Of a DNA stretch of 64,000 nucleotides, positions 41,472 to 49,653 are shown piece after piece; position 1 is the first letter of the stretch; the number at the start of each line of letters is the position of its first letter. The notes under the pieces were generated by a model, which had not been told where the DNA came from, did no database searches, and saw nothing but the letters and a program-made list of their open reading frames with translations. The stretch is taken from contig NZ_CP094929.1 of NCBI RefSeq assembly GCF_022869165.1, positions 372,001-436,000 on the forward strand, given 5' to 3'. This DNA is from Sphaerochaeta associata. GTDB taxonomy: Bacteria; Spirochaetota; Spirochaetia; Sphaerochaetales; Sphaerochaetaceae. The translations under genes were made by a program, and so were the position numbers.

Positions 41472-43628
41472 ATGGCGACAATAAAGGATATTGCAAAGGT
41501 AGCTGGTGTTTCCCAAGGGACCGTCTCAAATGTCTTGAACGGCAAGGGGAATGTCAGTAGTGACAAGATGCTTCGTGTTGAAGCTGCCGCCCATTCACTT
41601 GGCTATACGGCCAATGAAAAGGCTAAGATGCTTCGCAAAGGCTCAAGCAATATCATAGCTCTTATAATCCCCAATCCACAGGATCGCCATTACGTCGATT
41701 TTCAAATCTCATTTACGGCATTTATTGAAGCTCAAGGTTATGAATCAGTGGTGTACTATAGTGAAGACAATGCAGAACGGGAACGCTCATTGGTTGAGCA
41801 AATCAAGGCTTCCATGGCACCGGGTCTTGCTTGTTTTTCTTCGGTTGGAGCAGAAGCTTACAAGGTGTATCAAGAGTTGGGATTTGACCCTGCAAATGTC
41901 CTTTTTATAGAAAGAAAAGGAGGACCTCTTTGGATTGGTTTCGACTATGCAAAAGCTGCTGCTGATATCGCTGCCTATTTAAGACAATGTGAAGTAGATT
42001 CGATGTGTGTAGTTACTGAAGAGAAAGCGGATAACGACGAGACATTTATACAGTTGCTGCGTGAACAGTACCCATCTCTTTCTCACGTTCGAACCAATCT
42101 TTTCAATCGAAAATCTAAATTACTTAGTTTGCACGAGAGCCTGCCTCCTTCATGTGTTGTAACAACACATCCTGGGCTCGCCAGAGTTTGGAAGAATATC
42201 CAGCAGAGTTTCTTTCCAGAGACTCCAAGCAGACTCATAACCCTGAGTACGTTGAATACCCTGCCTGAAGAAGACTTTGAACGATATGAGCTCAATTACC
42301 GATATTTAGGAAGAAAAGCTGCTGAACAACTCCTTAATGCGCTTTCCAGCCATCAAACTTCTGCATGTGTTTTACCCAACAACGGGTTTCGAACCTGGTC
42401 GAAATCCAGAATGGAGCCTTGTTTATTGCGAGTGTTGCTTCTAGCAACTCCCCATAGTTCAGCTTTACAGCATTTTGCACAAAAATTCAGTCGAGAGACA
42501 GGTATTGCCATCTCTGTTGAGATAGCTTCCTATGAAAGAATCAATGAAGTACTTGTCTCTGAGACGCTTGCATCCGAGTATGATATATTGCGTATTGGTG
42601 CAGACGTATTTTCCTGGGATGCCCCCAAGGTGCTGAGACCGCTTGATGAAATTCCATATTCGGTGGATTCGGTGTTCACAAATCTGGTTGAAGGGGTGGA
42701 ACAACCCTATACCCATGTGAGGGGCAGACGGTACGCAATACCTATTTCTCCGAGTTTGCAAGTTCTGTTTTATCGAAAAGACCTATTTGAGAAGCCTATG
42801 TATCGAAGGATTTACCAAGAGACATATCATGAGACATTGAAGGTCCCTTCAACATTCAATCAGTATAATCGCATTGCCGGATTCTTCTCCAATGCAATCA
42901 ATCCAATTTCTCCCATTCAGTACGGCTCAACCTTGTTGTTGGGTAAGAAGCCTGTAGTTGCAGGCACAGAGTTCATGACCAGATACTTCAGCTATGCTCC
43001 CTCCCTTTTTGAAGAGGGTCTGCCCAGACTGATCTCTGATGAAGCAGAGCGGGCTATGCAGGATATACTCTCGCTACGGCACTCCATCAGTTCTCCCCAA
43101 ACATGGTGGACTGAAGCAGCACAGGAATTTGCCAATGGCAAAACGGCAATGACTATTCTCTTTTCCAATTTTGCTAGTGAATTCTTTGGTAAGAACTCTC
43201 AAGTCTCCGACAAGATCGGCTACAGCATGGTTCCGGGATGCAGACCTTTGCTGGGTGGCGGGAGTTTAGGGGTTACCCGCGCCTGCCGTCATCCTGAACA
43301 AGCATTACGTTTTATAGCGTGGATGGCTAGCGAACCTGTGGCCTCTGCGGTTGCTTTGTTTGGGGGAAATCCCATTACTGCCAGCACTCTCACCAATTAC
43401 GAGGTCATCGAAGCCTTCCCTTGGATGGAAATGCTCTCCACCGGGTTTACTCAAGCATTAGGACAACGAACTCCATCCACGAACTGCGCCCCATTCAATG
43501 ATCATAAGTTTGTAAACTTGTTGGGTGAAGCAGTATGGAGGTGTTGGTATGAACAGGTTCCGATTAAAAAATCATTGCAAAGGGCTCAACAAGTATATGA
43601 AAGAGAGAGGGAAAGTTTCATACGTTGA
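41472..43628 (+). CDS. LacI-type regulator fused to an ABC solute-binding-protein domain
   Basis: The 718-residue protein joins three modules. Residues 2-50 are a LacI helix-turn-helix (IKDIAKVAGVSQGTVSNVLNGKG with hinge ANEKAKMLRKG). Residues about 58-315 are the usual LacI/periplasmic-binding-protein type-1 sensor (NIIALIIPNPQDRHY). From about 335 on it continues as a type-2 solute-binding protein: ALQHFAQKFSRETGIAISVEI, YDILRIGADVFSW, RRYAIPISPSLQVLFYRKDLFEK, and FANGKTAMTILFSNFASEF. There is no signal peptide, so the second binding domain must work inside the cell. A normal LacI is about 340 residues. It is followed by a LacI-type operator and the mutase/PhnCDE/hydrolase operon, which it very probably controls, perhaps with two ligands. 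Confidence 0.85.
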   Translation: MATIKDIAKVAGVSQGTVSNVLNGKGNVSSDKMLRVEAAAHSLGYTANEKAKMLRKGSSNIIALIIPNPQDRHYVDFQISFTAFIEAQGYESVVYYSEDNAERERSLVEQIKASMAPGLACFSSVGAEAYKVYQELGFDPANVLFIERKGGPLWIGFDYAKAAADIAAYLRQCEVDSMCVVTEEKADNDETFIQLLREQYPSLSHVRTNLFNRKSKLLSLHESLPPSCVVTTHPGLARVWKNIQQSFFPETPSRLITLSTLNTLPEEDFERYELNYRYLGRKAAEQLLNALSSHQTSACVLPNNGFRTWSKSRMEPCLLRVLLLATPHSSALQHFAQKFSRETGIAISVEIASYERINEVLVSETLASEYDILRIGADVFSWDAPKVLRPLDEIPYSVDSVFTNLVEGVEQPYTHVRGRRYAIPISPSLQVLFYRKDLFEKPMYRRIYQETYHETLKVPSTFNQYNRIAGFFSNAINPISPIQYGSTLLLGKKPVVAGTEFMTRYFSYAPSLFEEGLPRLISDEAERAMQDILSLRHSISSPQTWWTEAAQEFANGKTAMTILFSNFASEFFGKNSQVSDKIGYSMVPGCRPLLGGGSLGVTRACRHPEQALRFIAWMASEPVASAVALFGGNPITASTLTNYEVIEAFPWMEMLSTGFTQALGQRTPSTNCAPFNDHKFVNLLGEAVWRCWYEQVPIKKSLQRAQQVYERERESFIR

Positions 43629-43641
43629 TATCTGAATATTT

Positions 43642-43674
43642 AAATTGACACGTTTCAATTTTGGATGCGATACT
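43642..43674 (+). promoter_or_regulatory. LacI-type operator over the promoter of the mutase/phn-like operon
   Basis: AAATTGACACGTTTCAATTT (43642-43661) has inverted arms AAATTGA/TCAATTT around a central CG and nearly equals the ideal LacI-family site TTGAAACGTTTCAA. Its TTGACA (43645-43650) is also the -35 box. After an 18-bp spacer comes GATACT (43669-43674). Binding would block RNA polymerase directly. Confidence 0.75.
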
Positions 43675-43712
43675 ACTGAGGTAGAAAAGCTTAAACCAAC
43701 AGGCAAGGTAGT

Positions 43713-45224
43713 ATGTCCAACATTGACTCTGCTGCACTAGCTGAACGACTCTTTCATGCCTACGATATCAGGATTGATGCCGGCTTGCTTGATTATGATC
43801 ATGCTCGTCGGCTGTTTGATGCCATCGCAGTATATGCCAGAACCATATTGAAGGTTGATTCAGTTTTGTTATGTCGAGACGCACGGCTCAGTGGCAACTC
43901 TCTCTTGCAACAAGGCATCGAGCACTTCTCCTGCTTAGGGTTCTCCGTTCATACAGAATTGAATCCCGTGTCGACCTGCCAATTCTATTTCAGCTGTTCG
44001 CGTCTTGGCTCCATATTGGGCATCATGATAGGAGCTTCCCATAATCCGGGAAGATATACCGGCCAGAAGCTGGTAGGCCCTTATTGTATTCCCATCGCAC
44101 AGGATATTGGACCGGCAGGCGGGCTTACCCAAATTCGTCAATTGTTTATACAAGGTACAGCCCTTGATCTTGCTTCAAAGCGAGGAGACATCCTTTGCAT
44201 CGAAGACCGTACAGCATATGTACAGGCTTGCTTATCGTGGGCTGGTGTTGAAAAAGGTTCGTTGCATGGGCTTAGGGTAGTGCTTGATTTTCTCAGTGGA
44301 ACCGCTGCGGCTGAGGTGTTGCTCGGCTTGCAAGAAGCAGGAGTGCATTTTGTTGCAAGAAATGTAGTTCCTGACGGGAATTTTCCGTCAGGCCCGCCCA
44401 ATCCCATTCTAGAACAAAGTATAAAACCGACTGTAGCGTATCTGAAAGAACATCCTTCCTATGATTTCTGCTTCTGCTTCGACGGCGATGGTGATAGGGT
44501 CGATACAATCGCTCATGGCTTGGTAAACGTGGAACCGTCCTTGGTACTTGCATTTCTTGCCCCCGGGTTCAAGCGGTTTCATCCTGATTCAGCATCCACA
44601 GCTTTCGGATTCGATCCTAAAGCCAATCCTTTATTGGTTAATTCAATCAAGGCATATGGTGCCAAGCCCCAACTGATTCCCAACGGACACTCAAAGATCA
44701 AGGAACTGCTTGTCAAGCGAAATGCGCAGGGAATGGTGGCTGCAGTGGAGGAGAGTGCCCACTACTATATTACTCTTGCTTATGAAGGAAGAATTGTAGC
44801 TACAGAGAGCACTCTTCTCATTATACTGCTCTTTTTGAAAACTTGGAGAGAAGAGAAGCAACGCTTTCTCGATTTGCTTGACTTGCAGAATTCTGTCGAA
44901 CGTAAGCGGGAATGGGGGTACACCTACGCAAACGATAGTAATCGAGCAAAGGCTCTTTCGAGGGTTGAGAAAGCCTTTCTATCCCAGGGATTCGAATCGG
45001 TTAACACCCAAGCCGATGGAACACTACTTGGATCTTCGTTGCTCAGGATTGGAGCGGCTGGTGAAAGTCCAGTATGGGCTTGCATTTCTCAACGCTCGAG
45101 TGAAAGTGAGGAAGGGGTTGCACGCTGGTCGGTAGTAGCCTCCGATGCAGGACTACTCGCACAATGTGTAGATACGATTGATACGATTGCTGCCCAAGAT
45201 GCAATCGGATCCTATCAAGGATAA
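43713..45224 (+). CDS. Alpha-D-phosphohexomutase (phosphoglucomutase/phosphomannomutase family)
   Basis: The 503-residue protein has the phosphoserine loop MIGASHNPG near residues 106-114, the magnesium loop CFDGDGDRVD near 255-264, and a substrate loop AVEESAHYYITLAYEGRIVATEST (bases 44741-44812) equivalent to GEESGHY. It interconverts hexose 1- and 6-phosphates. The C-terminal phosphate-binding domain is divergent. It is the first gene of an operon with a phosphonate-type importer and an MBL hydrolase, so it probably handles a sugar phosphate from the imported compound and is not housekeeping. Confidence 0.85.
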   Translation: MSNIDSAALAERLFHAYDIRIDAGLLDYDHARRLFDAIAVYARTILKVDSVLLCRDARLSGNSLLQQGIEHFSCLGFSVHTELNPVSTCQFYFSCSRLGSILGIMIGASHNPGRYTGQKLVGPYCIPIAQDIGPAGGLTQIRQLFIQGTALDLASKRGDILCIEDRTAYVQACLSWAGVEKGSLHGLRVVLDFLSGTAAAEVLLGLQEAGVHFVARNVVPDGNFPSGPPNPILEQSIKPTVAYLKEHPSYDFCFCFDGDGDRVDTIAHGLVNVEPSLVLAFLAPGFKRFHPDSASTAFGFDPKANPLLVNSIKAYGAKPQLIPNGHSKIKELLVKRNAQGMVAAVEESAHYYITLAYEGRIVATESTLLIILLFLKTWREEKQRFLDLLDLQNSVERKREWGYTYANDSNRAKALSRVEKAFLSQGFESVNTQADGTLLGSSLLRIGAAGESPVWACISQRSSESEEGVARWSVVASDAGLLAQCVDTIDTIAAQDAIGSYQG

Positions 45225-45236
45225 TGGAGAGAATTC

Positions 45237-46043
45237 ATGGTTGAAATCAAGGAATTGGTTAAAAGGTATCCATCAGGACAAGAAGCGCTTAAAAGTGTGT
45301 CGTTGACACTGAAAGAGAATACTGTCATGGCACTTATAGGCCCTTCAGGAGCAGGAAAGAGTACCTTGATCAGGTGTATCAACCGCTTGGTGGAACCCAC
45401 CTCCGGTTCAATTATGATAAATGGCGTCAATGTCTGTGATCTCGGTAAAAAGGAACTTCGCTTGAGACGCAGGAAAATTGGTATGATTTTCCAGGAATAC
45501 GCCTTGGTTGATCGATTGACGGTTATGGAGAATGTACTTTCAGGTCAACTTGGATATGTTGGTTTTTGGCCCAGCACTTTGCGTCGTTTTCCTCAAGAAG
45601 TGGTCACTCAAGCCTACACACTGCTTGAGCGTGTGGGACTATCGGACTTTGTCGACAACCGTGCTGACCAGCTTTCAGGCGGGCAACGGCAGCGGGTGGG
45701 TATCGCCCGTGCCCTTATCCAGAATCCAGAACTCCTGTTGGTGGACGAGCCGACGGCAAGCTTGGATCCCAAAACCAGCAGGCAGGTTATGCGCTTGATT
45801 GTAGAATTGGTGCAGGAGCGTAATCTGCAGTGCATCATCAATATCCATGATGTGGTTCTAGCCAAGCAGTTTGCACAACGAATCGTTGGTCTTCAGGATG
45901 GTAGGATTGTCTTCGAAGGACAAAGTGCTGATTTGGATGTCAATGTCCTCAATACGATTTATGGAGAAGAAGATTGGAATATTTCGAAGAAAAAGAAAGA
46001 AGATGAGGACGACGAAGCCGACATCTTTTCCATGGGAGAGTGA
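45237..46043 (+). CDS. PhnC-like ABC transporter ATPase
   Basis: The 268-residue protein has Walker [11 protein letters not shown] near residue 35, signature [16 protein letters not shown] and Walker [14 protein letters not shown]. It also has the Q-loop [19 protein letters not shown], whose V-x-R-L-T-V form is typical of PhnC. The C-terminal tail is highly charged ([14 protein letters not shown]). It starts 12 bp after the mutase. It powers uptake through the two permeases downstream. Confidence 0.9.
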   Translation: MVEIKELVKRYPSGQEALKSVSLTLKENTVMALIGPSGAGKSTLIRCINRLVEPTSGSIMINGVNVCDLGKKELRLRRRKIGMIFQEYALVDRLTVMENVLSGQLGYVGFWPSTLRRFPQEVVTQAYTLLERVGLSDFVDNRADQLSGGQRQRVGIARALIQNPELLLVDEPTASLDPKTSRQVMRLIVELVQERNLQCIINIHDVVLAKQFAQRIVGLQDGRIVFEGQSADLDVNVLNTIYGEEDWNISKKKKEDEDDEADIFSMGE

Positions 46044-46045
46044 GC

Positions 46046-46843
46046 ATGCAAAAGGTGCAAACTACATGGAGAAAGAAACGAAAGATTGAAAGCCCTTTCC
46101 TGCGATACGGCATTCTTGTACTGGTGCTGGTCTACTTGTATCTGGCTGGGAAAGGCATTCAAGTAGACTCTGACCGCGTGGCACGAGGCCTTTCACGAGT
46201 GGGATTGTTATTCTCAGGATTTTTTCAACCTGATTTCCAATCGCGTGGCAAATACATCGTTGAGGGTATACTTGAGAGTGTGGCAATGACGTTGGCTTCA
46301 TCGGCTTTTGCCATGGTTTTGGCTATTCCTCTTGCTCTTGGTGCATCGAGAAATATTGTACCCAAATGGGTATACCTCATCTGCCGTGTCTTTTTGATGC
46401 TGATCAGAAGTCTGCATGTTGTGATACTGGGTATCATTTTTGTTATCATGTTTGGTTACGGTCCATTGGCTGGAGTACTGACCTTGGTGGTTAACGGAGT
46501 GGGCTTCATCGGCAAGCTGCTTGCAGAGGATATAGAGAATATTCAGGAAGAGCAACTGGAGGCCATTCGTGCCACAGGGGCAAATTGGCTACAGACAGTG
46601 GTGTATGCTGTTTGGCCGCAGGTTTCAACAAGATTCATCGGGTTGTCCATCTACCGTGCAGATATCAGCTTCAGACAGTCGACGGTCATTGGTATCGTCG
46701 GAGCCGGTGGGATAGGTGCAGTGCTCGACACGGCGATGGGGCGCTACGATTATCATACTGCTGGAGCGATTCTTTTGGTAATTATCATCATGGTTTTGGT
46801 AACCGAGTATGGCTCGAGTGCAATCCGAAGGAGGATAGTCTAA
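46046..46843 (+). CDS. PhnE-like ABC permease 1
   Basis: The 265-residue protein has about six membrane helices and the permease loop EDIENIQEEQLEAIRATGANWLQTVVYAVWPQV (bases 46529-46625), followed by the PhnE signature FRQSTVIGIVGAGGIG. GGGAG at 46034-46038 supports ATG 46046; a GTG six bases earlier also opens the frame. Confidence 0.88.
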   Translation: MQKVQTTWRKKRKIESPFLRYGILVLVLVYLYLAGKGIQVDSDRVARGLSRVGLLFSGFFQPDFQSRGKYIVEGILESVAMTLASSAFAMVLAIPLALGASRNIVPKWVYLICRVFLMLIRSLHVVILGIIFVIMFGYGPLAGVLTLVVNGVGFIGKLLAEDIENIQEEQLEAIRATGANWLQTVVYAVWPQVSTRFIGLSIYRADISFRQSTVIGIVGAGGIGAVLDTAMGRYDYHTAGAILLVIIIMVLVTEYGSSAIRRRIV

Positions 46844-47655
46844 TGCCCATCCACAAAGACGGAACAACATTTTTCTGGAAGCGTCGGACTGTTTCCCAGC
46901 AAAGGACTCGCTTCTTTTCCTTCCTTGTCATTCTTGTCATATTCCTCATTTCCTCCTCCTATATCGGCAGGCAGACAATGTGGGAGTTTGTTTCCGATGC
47001 ACCAGTGCAGATTCGTGACTTTGTAAGTCGTATGTTTCCCCCTGATGTAAAGTATTTCGGCAGGATTATGCCGGCTCTGTGGGATACTATCACTATTTCT
47101 GTGTTTGGCACCGGTATCGCAGTGGTTATATCATTTTTACTCGCGATTATGGCGGCTAAAAACACTACCCCCAACAGTGCAGTACGCATGGTGGTGCTGA
47201 CAGTCATTGTTGCCTCACGATCGGTCAATAGTATGATTTGGGCGTTGTTGATCGTCCAGATTGTTGGGCCTGGCTTATTGGCAAGCATCATTGCGATTGC
47301 TATCCGCTCGTTGGGTATGATCAGCAAACTTATGTATGAAGCAATCGAAGAAATCAATAAAGAGCCTATAGAGGCAATAACTGCTACAGGGGCAACGAAA
47401 GCACAAGTCTTTATGTATGGGTACCTCCCACAGTTGATGCCCTCATTTGTCGGGACTTCAGTCTATCGTTGGGAAAATAATATCAGGGAATCAACAATTA
47501 TCGGCATAGTTGGCGGAGGTGGTATCGGCATGTTGCTGAACTCTTCCATCAACCGCCTTGCATGGGATCAAGTGATGTCGATTCTGATTGTTATCTTTTT
47601 TACTGTTGTAGTTGCTGAATGGGTTTCTGCAAAGATTCGTAAATCCATATCGTAA
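46843..47655 (+). CDS. PhnE-like ABC permease 2
   Basis: The 270-residue protein has AIEEINKEPIEAITATGATKAQVFMYGYLPQL (bases 47338-47435) and IRESTIIGIVGGGGIG, the same layout as permease 1, so the channel is a heterodimer. Its ATG overlaps the stop of permease 1 (TAATG), with AAGGAGGA seven bases upstream. Two separate PhnE genes are common in phosphonate/phosphite importers. Confidence 0.88.
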   Translation: MPIHKDGTTFFWKRRTVSQQRTRFFSFLVILVIFLISSSYIGRQTMWEFVSDAPVQIRDFVSRMFPPDVKYFGRIMPALWDTITISVFGTGIAVVISFLLAIMAAKNTTPNSAVRMVVLTVIVASRSVNSMIWALLIVQIVGPGLLASIIAIAIRSLGMISKLMYEAIEEINKEPIEAITATGATKAQVFMYGYLPQLMPSFVGTSVYRWENNIRESTIIGIVGGGGIGMLLNSSINRLAWDQVMSILIVIFFTVVVAEWVSAKIRKSIS

Positions 47656-47699
47656 GGATATTTCGGTACATTGATACCAGAGAATAAAAGGAGAGAACG

Positions 47700-48686
47700 A
47701 TGAGAAAAAGTGTAGTATTGGTCTTGATTCTTTGTTTCGTAGCAAGCTTTGCCTTTGCCCAAGGGGCCAAAGAGCAGGTTGAACCGACACAGTACGGCGA
47801 ACTCGATCCTATGTATGTGGATAAGGATGGTGACATGGTCGCTGATCCTCCTGCCGACTCAAAGCAGTGGCTTGACCCCGATACCTTGGTGTTTGCCTAT
47901 GCACCGGTAGAAGATCCTGCAGTCTATGAAGAAGTGTTTGTGGACTTCCAAAAACACCTTGAGGCAAAGACTGGCAAAAAAGTGAGATGGTTTGCTGTTA
48001 CCAGCTATGCTACTCAGATTGAGGCAATGAGAGCCGGCCGCCTCCATGTTTCCGGTTTTGCGGCAGGAACTGTACAGGATGCAGTCAATACCGGTGGATT
48101 TGTCCCGATGGTTATTATGGGTGCCGAAACCGGCATGACCGGGTATAAGATGGCGATTATCGTACACAAGAACTCAGGTATTACCACCATTGAAGGCTTG
48201 AAGGGTAAGACCATCGCATTCGTTTCTGAGAGTTCAAACTCTGGTTACAGTGCTCCTCGAGCCATTCTGTATGATCAGTTTAAGATGCTGCCTACCAAAG
48301 ACTATAAAGTAGCCTTCTCTGGCAAACATGACAACTCAATTGCTGGTGTTTTCAACGGAGACTATGATGCCGGAGCCATTGCTGATACAGTATTGCAGAG
48401 AATGGTTGCAGGAAACCGTGTTCCTGATCCTGCAGAATGGATGACGCTGGTTTTTGAGTCTCAAACATTCCCCCCGACAGCTTGGGGCGTAAACTATCGT
48501 ATAGCACCTGAATTGCAGGCAAAGATACGTGATGCGTTTCTCAGTTACAACTGGGCAGGTACGTTGATGAAAGAGACTTGGCCGGAGAACGATAGGTTTA
48601 TCCCGGTCAATTATGAGAAGGATTATGCCATCACTCGAGCTATCAGAGCTGGTAGTGAGGAAGTTGCAAAACTATTGGGCGAGTAA
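47700..48686 (+). CDS. PhnD-like ABC substrate-binding protein
   Basis: The 328-residue protein has a signal peptide ending AFAQGAKE without a lipobox cysteine. The mature part is a PhnD/PtxB-type fold: LVFAYAPVEDPAVYEEVFVDFQKHLE and AVTSYATQIEAMRAGRLHVSGFAAGT. The conserved FVSESSNSGYSAPRA, where Ser/Gly residues bind phosphonate or phosphate, follows, with the typical DYDAGAIADTVLQRMV. Relatives bind phosphonates, phosphite or phosphate esters. With a mutase and an MBL hydrolase in the operon, a sugar phosphate (ester or cyclic) is a plausible ligand. Confidence 0.85.
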   Translation: MRKSVVLVLILCFVASFAFAQGAKEQVEPTQYGELDPMYVDKDGDMVADPPADSKQWLDPDTLVFAYAPVEDPAVYEEVFVDFQKHLEAKTGKKVRWFAVTSYATQIEAMRAGRLHVSGFAAGTVQDAVNTGGFVPMVIMGAETGMTGYKMAIIVHKNSGITTIEGLKGKTIAFVSESSNSGYSAPRAILYDQFKMLPTKDYKVAFSGKHDNSIAGVFNGDYDAGAIADTVLQRMVAGNRVPDPAEWMTLVFESQTFPPTAWGVNYRIAPELQAKIRDAFLSYNWAGTLMKETWPENDRFIPVNYEKDYAITRAIRAGSEEVAKLLGE

Positions 48687-48699
48687 TTCGTTTCCATTG

Positions 48700-48722
48700 G
48701 GGGTATGCCGATGGCATACCCC
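48700..48722 (+). terminator. Intercistronic hairpin behind the PhnD-like gene
   Basis: GGGGTATGCC (48700-48709) and GGCATACCCC (48713-48722) form a perfect 10-bp stem with a 3-nt loop. No T-run follows. As at 16399-16423, it sits right behind a binding-protein gene and may protect that part of the mRNA or reduce readthrough into the hydrolase gene. Confidence 0.65.
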
Positions 48723-48745
48723 TATCAATGAATGAAGGGTTAAAA

Positions 48746-49504
48746 ATGGTAGTAGATATTCTTGGGTATTCTGGGAGCATGCAAACTCAGGATTCTTCCA
48801 ACACGAGTCTGTTGATTACATCCGGGAGTACCAGTATTCTCGTCGATACTTCCGGTAGTCCGGCACAAGCTTTGCTTCAACGCAATTTCAATCCAGACTT
48901 ATTGGATGCAATTGTCTTGACACATGCACACGTAGATCATCTATATGCCCTTCCTTCTTTGTTGCATAATCTCTGGATGCGGAAGAGGCAGAAAGAACTG
49001 TTGATTGTGGGGAATTCTGAAACTTTGGAAGCTGCGAAACAGTTGTATCAATTTTTCCATCTGGACTGTAAACCGAGTCTCGATTCGATTATTTGTTGGG
49101 CTGACGCATGCAAGCAAGTTGGTGACATTGAAATAGAGACGTTTTCACTTTATCACCGGCCTCAAATGACTACGCAAGGGTACACGTTTTTTGATGGAAC
49201 GGGGAAAGTGGCATACTTTCCTGACAGTGTGGTTCAAAAACCCTATCCTGATTGTGCAGAAAACTCCCAACTATTGATTCACGAGGTCGGTGGACTGGAT
49301 GTTGATAGGCAGGCGTTGCATCATGATGGTCATTCAAGCGCTTTTGAAGTTGCACAGCTGGCAAAAACGCTCAATGCACAGGCATTGCTGTTAGTCCATC
49401 TCCCTCCCTCAAAAGCGATTCATTCTGCAATACTCGAAGAAGCAAGCGGTATCTTTCCAACTGTCCGCATGCCTATGGAATATTCTTCCTTTATCGTATC
49501 CTGA
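48746..49504 (+). CDS. Metallo-beta-lactamase-fold hydrolase (PhnP/RNase Z-like)
   Basis: The 252-residue protein has the metal motif LTHAHVDHLYALP (H-x-H-x-D-H) near residue 60, a later Asp/His set (YFPDS, HHDGHSSAFEVAQLA) and LVHLPPS. NTSLLI and ILVDTSGSPAQ mark the fold's start. PhnP enzymes of this fold open ribosyl 1,2-cyclic phosphate; others cleave phosphodiesters. AAGGG six bases before ATG 48746 makes it the start (an ATG at 48728 has none). It is the last gene of the operon. Confidence 0.75.
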   Translation: MVVDILGYSGSMQTQDSSNTSLLITSGSTSILVDTSGSPAQALLQRNFNPDLLDAIVLTHAHVDHLYALPSLLHNLWMRKRQKELLIVGNSETLEAAKQLYQFFHLDCKPSLDSIICWADACKQVGDIEIETFSLYHRPQMTTQGYTFFDGTGKVAYFPDSVVQKPYPDCAENSQLLIHEVGGLDVDRQALHHDGHSSAFEVAQLAKTLNAQALLLVHLPPSKAIHSAILEEASGIFPTVRMPMEYSSFIVS

Positions 49505-49653
49505 ACTAAATCCTACTCCTCAGTGTGTGCTGATATGGCATTATTGACCATATGATCAGGGATTCCTGGTCCTAATCCGCCCCAAACGGTTTCCCGGTTT
49601 CTTGAACACCACTCCTTCCCCTCGCTAGAATGGCCTTAGGCAAAGGAGTGATG

